A stretch of 21,596 nt of DNA, from positions 1 through 21,596 of the forward strand of contig CATYEN010000041.1 in NCBI GenBank assembly GCA_958405565.1. The letters run 5' to 3'. This DNA comes from an uncultured Collinsella sp. Its GTDB lineage: Bacteria; Actinomycetota; Coriobacteriia; Coriobacteriales; Coriobacteriaceae. The notes beneath the pieces were generated by a model that worked only from the letters and a program-made list of their open reading frames with translations, searched no databases and was not told where the DNA came from. Made by a program: the position numbers and the translations under genes. Of the stretch, positions 20,877 to 21,596 are shown in pieces (the first letter of the stretch is position 1; every line of letters starts with the position of its first letter).

Positions 20877-21502
20877 GGCTCATTGTTGTCGATGACGACC
20901 GCTTGGTGGTCGATTCGCTCAAGATTATCCTGGGTGCCCAGCCGCAGATCGAAGTCGTGGGCACCGGCGCCGACGGCAACGACGCGGTTGCGCTCTACAC
21001 CGAGCACGCACCCGATATCGCGCTGCTCGACATCCAGATGCCGGGGCGTGACGGCCTTTCGGCGGCGCGCGAGATCCTCGAGCGCGACCCCGCGGCGCGC
21101 GTGGTATTCCTGACGACGTTCTCGGATGACGAGTACATTGTGTCGGCGCTCAAGCTGGGCGCCCGTGGCTACTTGATCAAGACCGATGTCGCCACCATCC
21201 CGCCGGCATTGGCGCAGGTCATGGATGGCAAACGCGTGCTTGAGGGCAAGGCAATTGAGGACGTCGATTTTGATGGGACGGACGTCGAGGCCGGCACGCC
21301 CCGCCGGCCCGCAGCCTTTGCTGGCCTGACCGACCGCGAGTTCGAGGTCGCCGAGCTCATTGCGCGCGGACTCGACAACAAGGAAATTGCCGCCACGGCC
21401 TATATGGGCGAAGGCACCGTGCGAAACCACATCAGCTCGATTCTGGCCAAAATGGGCCTACGCAACCGCACCCAAATCGCCATCGCCTACCTGCGAGGGT
21501 AA
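20873..21502 (+). CDS. NarL/LuxR-family response regulator
   Basis: A 209-aa protein. The receiver domain has the acidic pocket D7-D8, phospho-acceptor Asp53 in LLDIQMPG, a Thr in FLTTFSDD and the conserved Lys in YLIKTD. The LuxR-type HTH (~145-205) reads LTDREFEVAELIARGLDNKEIA...GTVRNHISSILAKMGLRNRTQ. It overlaps the kinase gene by 4 nt with AAGGAG upstream of its ATG. By family it is a dimeric DNA-binding activator, so the GTGAC-N4-GTCAC palindromes at 19430-19443 and 19665-19678 are candidate targets. Complete and of normal length. Confidence 0.93.
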   Translation: MRLIVVDDDRLVVDSLKIILGAQPQIEVVGTGADGNDAVALYTEHAPDIALLDIQMPGRDGLSAAREILERDPAARVVFLTTFSDDEYIVSALKLGARGYLIKTDVATIPPALAQVMDGKRVLEGKAIEDVDFDGTDVEAGTPRRPAAFAGLTDREFEVAELIARGLDNKEIAATAYMGEGTVRNHISSILAKMGLRNRTQIAIAYLRG

Positions 21503-21521
21503 CTCAAAGAATCGACGACTC

Positions 21522-21588
21522 AGTTGCGGTGAAATACGGACTGCTGTGCCCCCTAGGGCTGCCAACCAGTCCGTATTTCACCGCAACT
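21522..21588. repeat. Long perfect hairpin after the response regulator gene
   Basis: A 21-bp arm at 21522-21542 (AGTTGCGGTGAAATAC...) is perfectly inverted at 21568-21588, around a 25-nt loop. It starts 20 bp past the regulator stop. There is no U-tract, so it is not a typical intrinsic terminator, though it may stop transcription or protect mRNA ends. The TGCGGTGAAAT core resembles the outer arm of the hairpin at 10666-10795, suggesting one family of intergenic elements. Confidence 0.7.
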
Positions 21589-21596
21589 TATAGAGC

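Overview
The window looks like a chromosomal segment of a high-GC Actinobacterium of the class Coriobacteriia, most likely Collinsella or a close relative. This is inferred from the GC-rich codon use, the NRAMP-related transporter type also known from Eggerthella, the mix of ATG/GTG/TTG starts and a probable leaderless mRNA. I could not run a search, so the genus is an inference. Fifteen protein genes are supported: twelve on the minus strand, and an alpha/beta hydrolase and a two-component pair on the plus strand. No rRNA, tRNA, CRISPR array, transposase or phage gene was seen.

Layout. 1-266: intergenic, with a GC-rich palindrome, an operator-like inverted repeat and the terminator of the first operon. 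267-3600 (minus): a Mg2+-themed unit made of a structured leader, a PRC/MgtE_N/CBS/5-TM protein and an NRAMP-related transporter whose metal site reads DAGG/APW instead of DPGN/MPH. 3690-9475 (minus): an envelope cluster of HlyIII-like protein, CorC/HlyC-type CBS protein, a stand-alone protein resembling the cyanophycin synthetase N-terminal domain, a YtxH-like protein, a PRC-barrel protein, and a membrane-anchored NodB-fold protein that has lost its zinc histidines. 9584-10627 (plus): membrane-anchored alpha/beta hydrolase with a good promoter. 10666-10829: a very long nested hairpin and a terminator between convergent genes. 10879-12075 (minus): DUF362/2x[4Fe-4S] protein. 12194-16028: an ABC exporter-like pair (ATPase and 8-TM FtsX permease) bracketed by two ~175-bp direct copies of a REP-like element. 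16034-19361 (minus): a second ABC system (ATPase and two ABC-2 permeases). 19362-19730: a 369-bp divergent control region dense in inverted repeats. 19731-21502 (plus): DesK-type histidine kinase and NarL-type response regulator. 21522-21588: a long perfect hairpin.

How the parts fit. The first operon probably handles Mg2+ (or a similar hard divalent cation), with the MgtE-like protein as sensor or partner and the NRAMP-related protein as carrier; its leader can form two mutually exclusive folds. The CorC-type protein is a second possible Mg2+ link. The two-component genes are divergent from the second ABC operon, and GTGAC/GGGAC motifs lie on both sides of the control region, so the regulator probably controls the transporter and itself, as in antimicrobial-peptide or lipid-stress modules. 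The least expected items are the mgtE-like leader, the His-less NodB protein, the stand-alone CphA-N-like protein, and the REP-like copies abutting stop codons.
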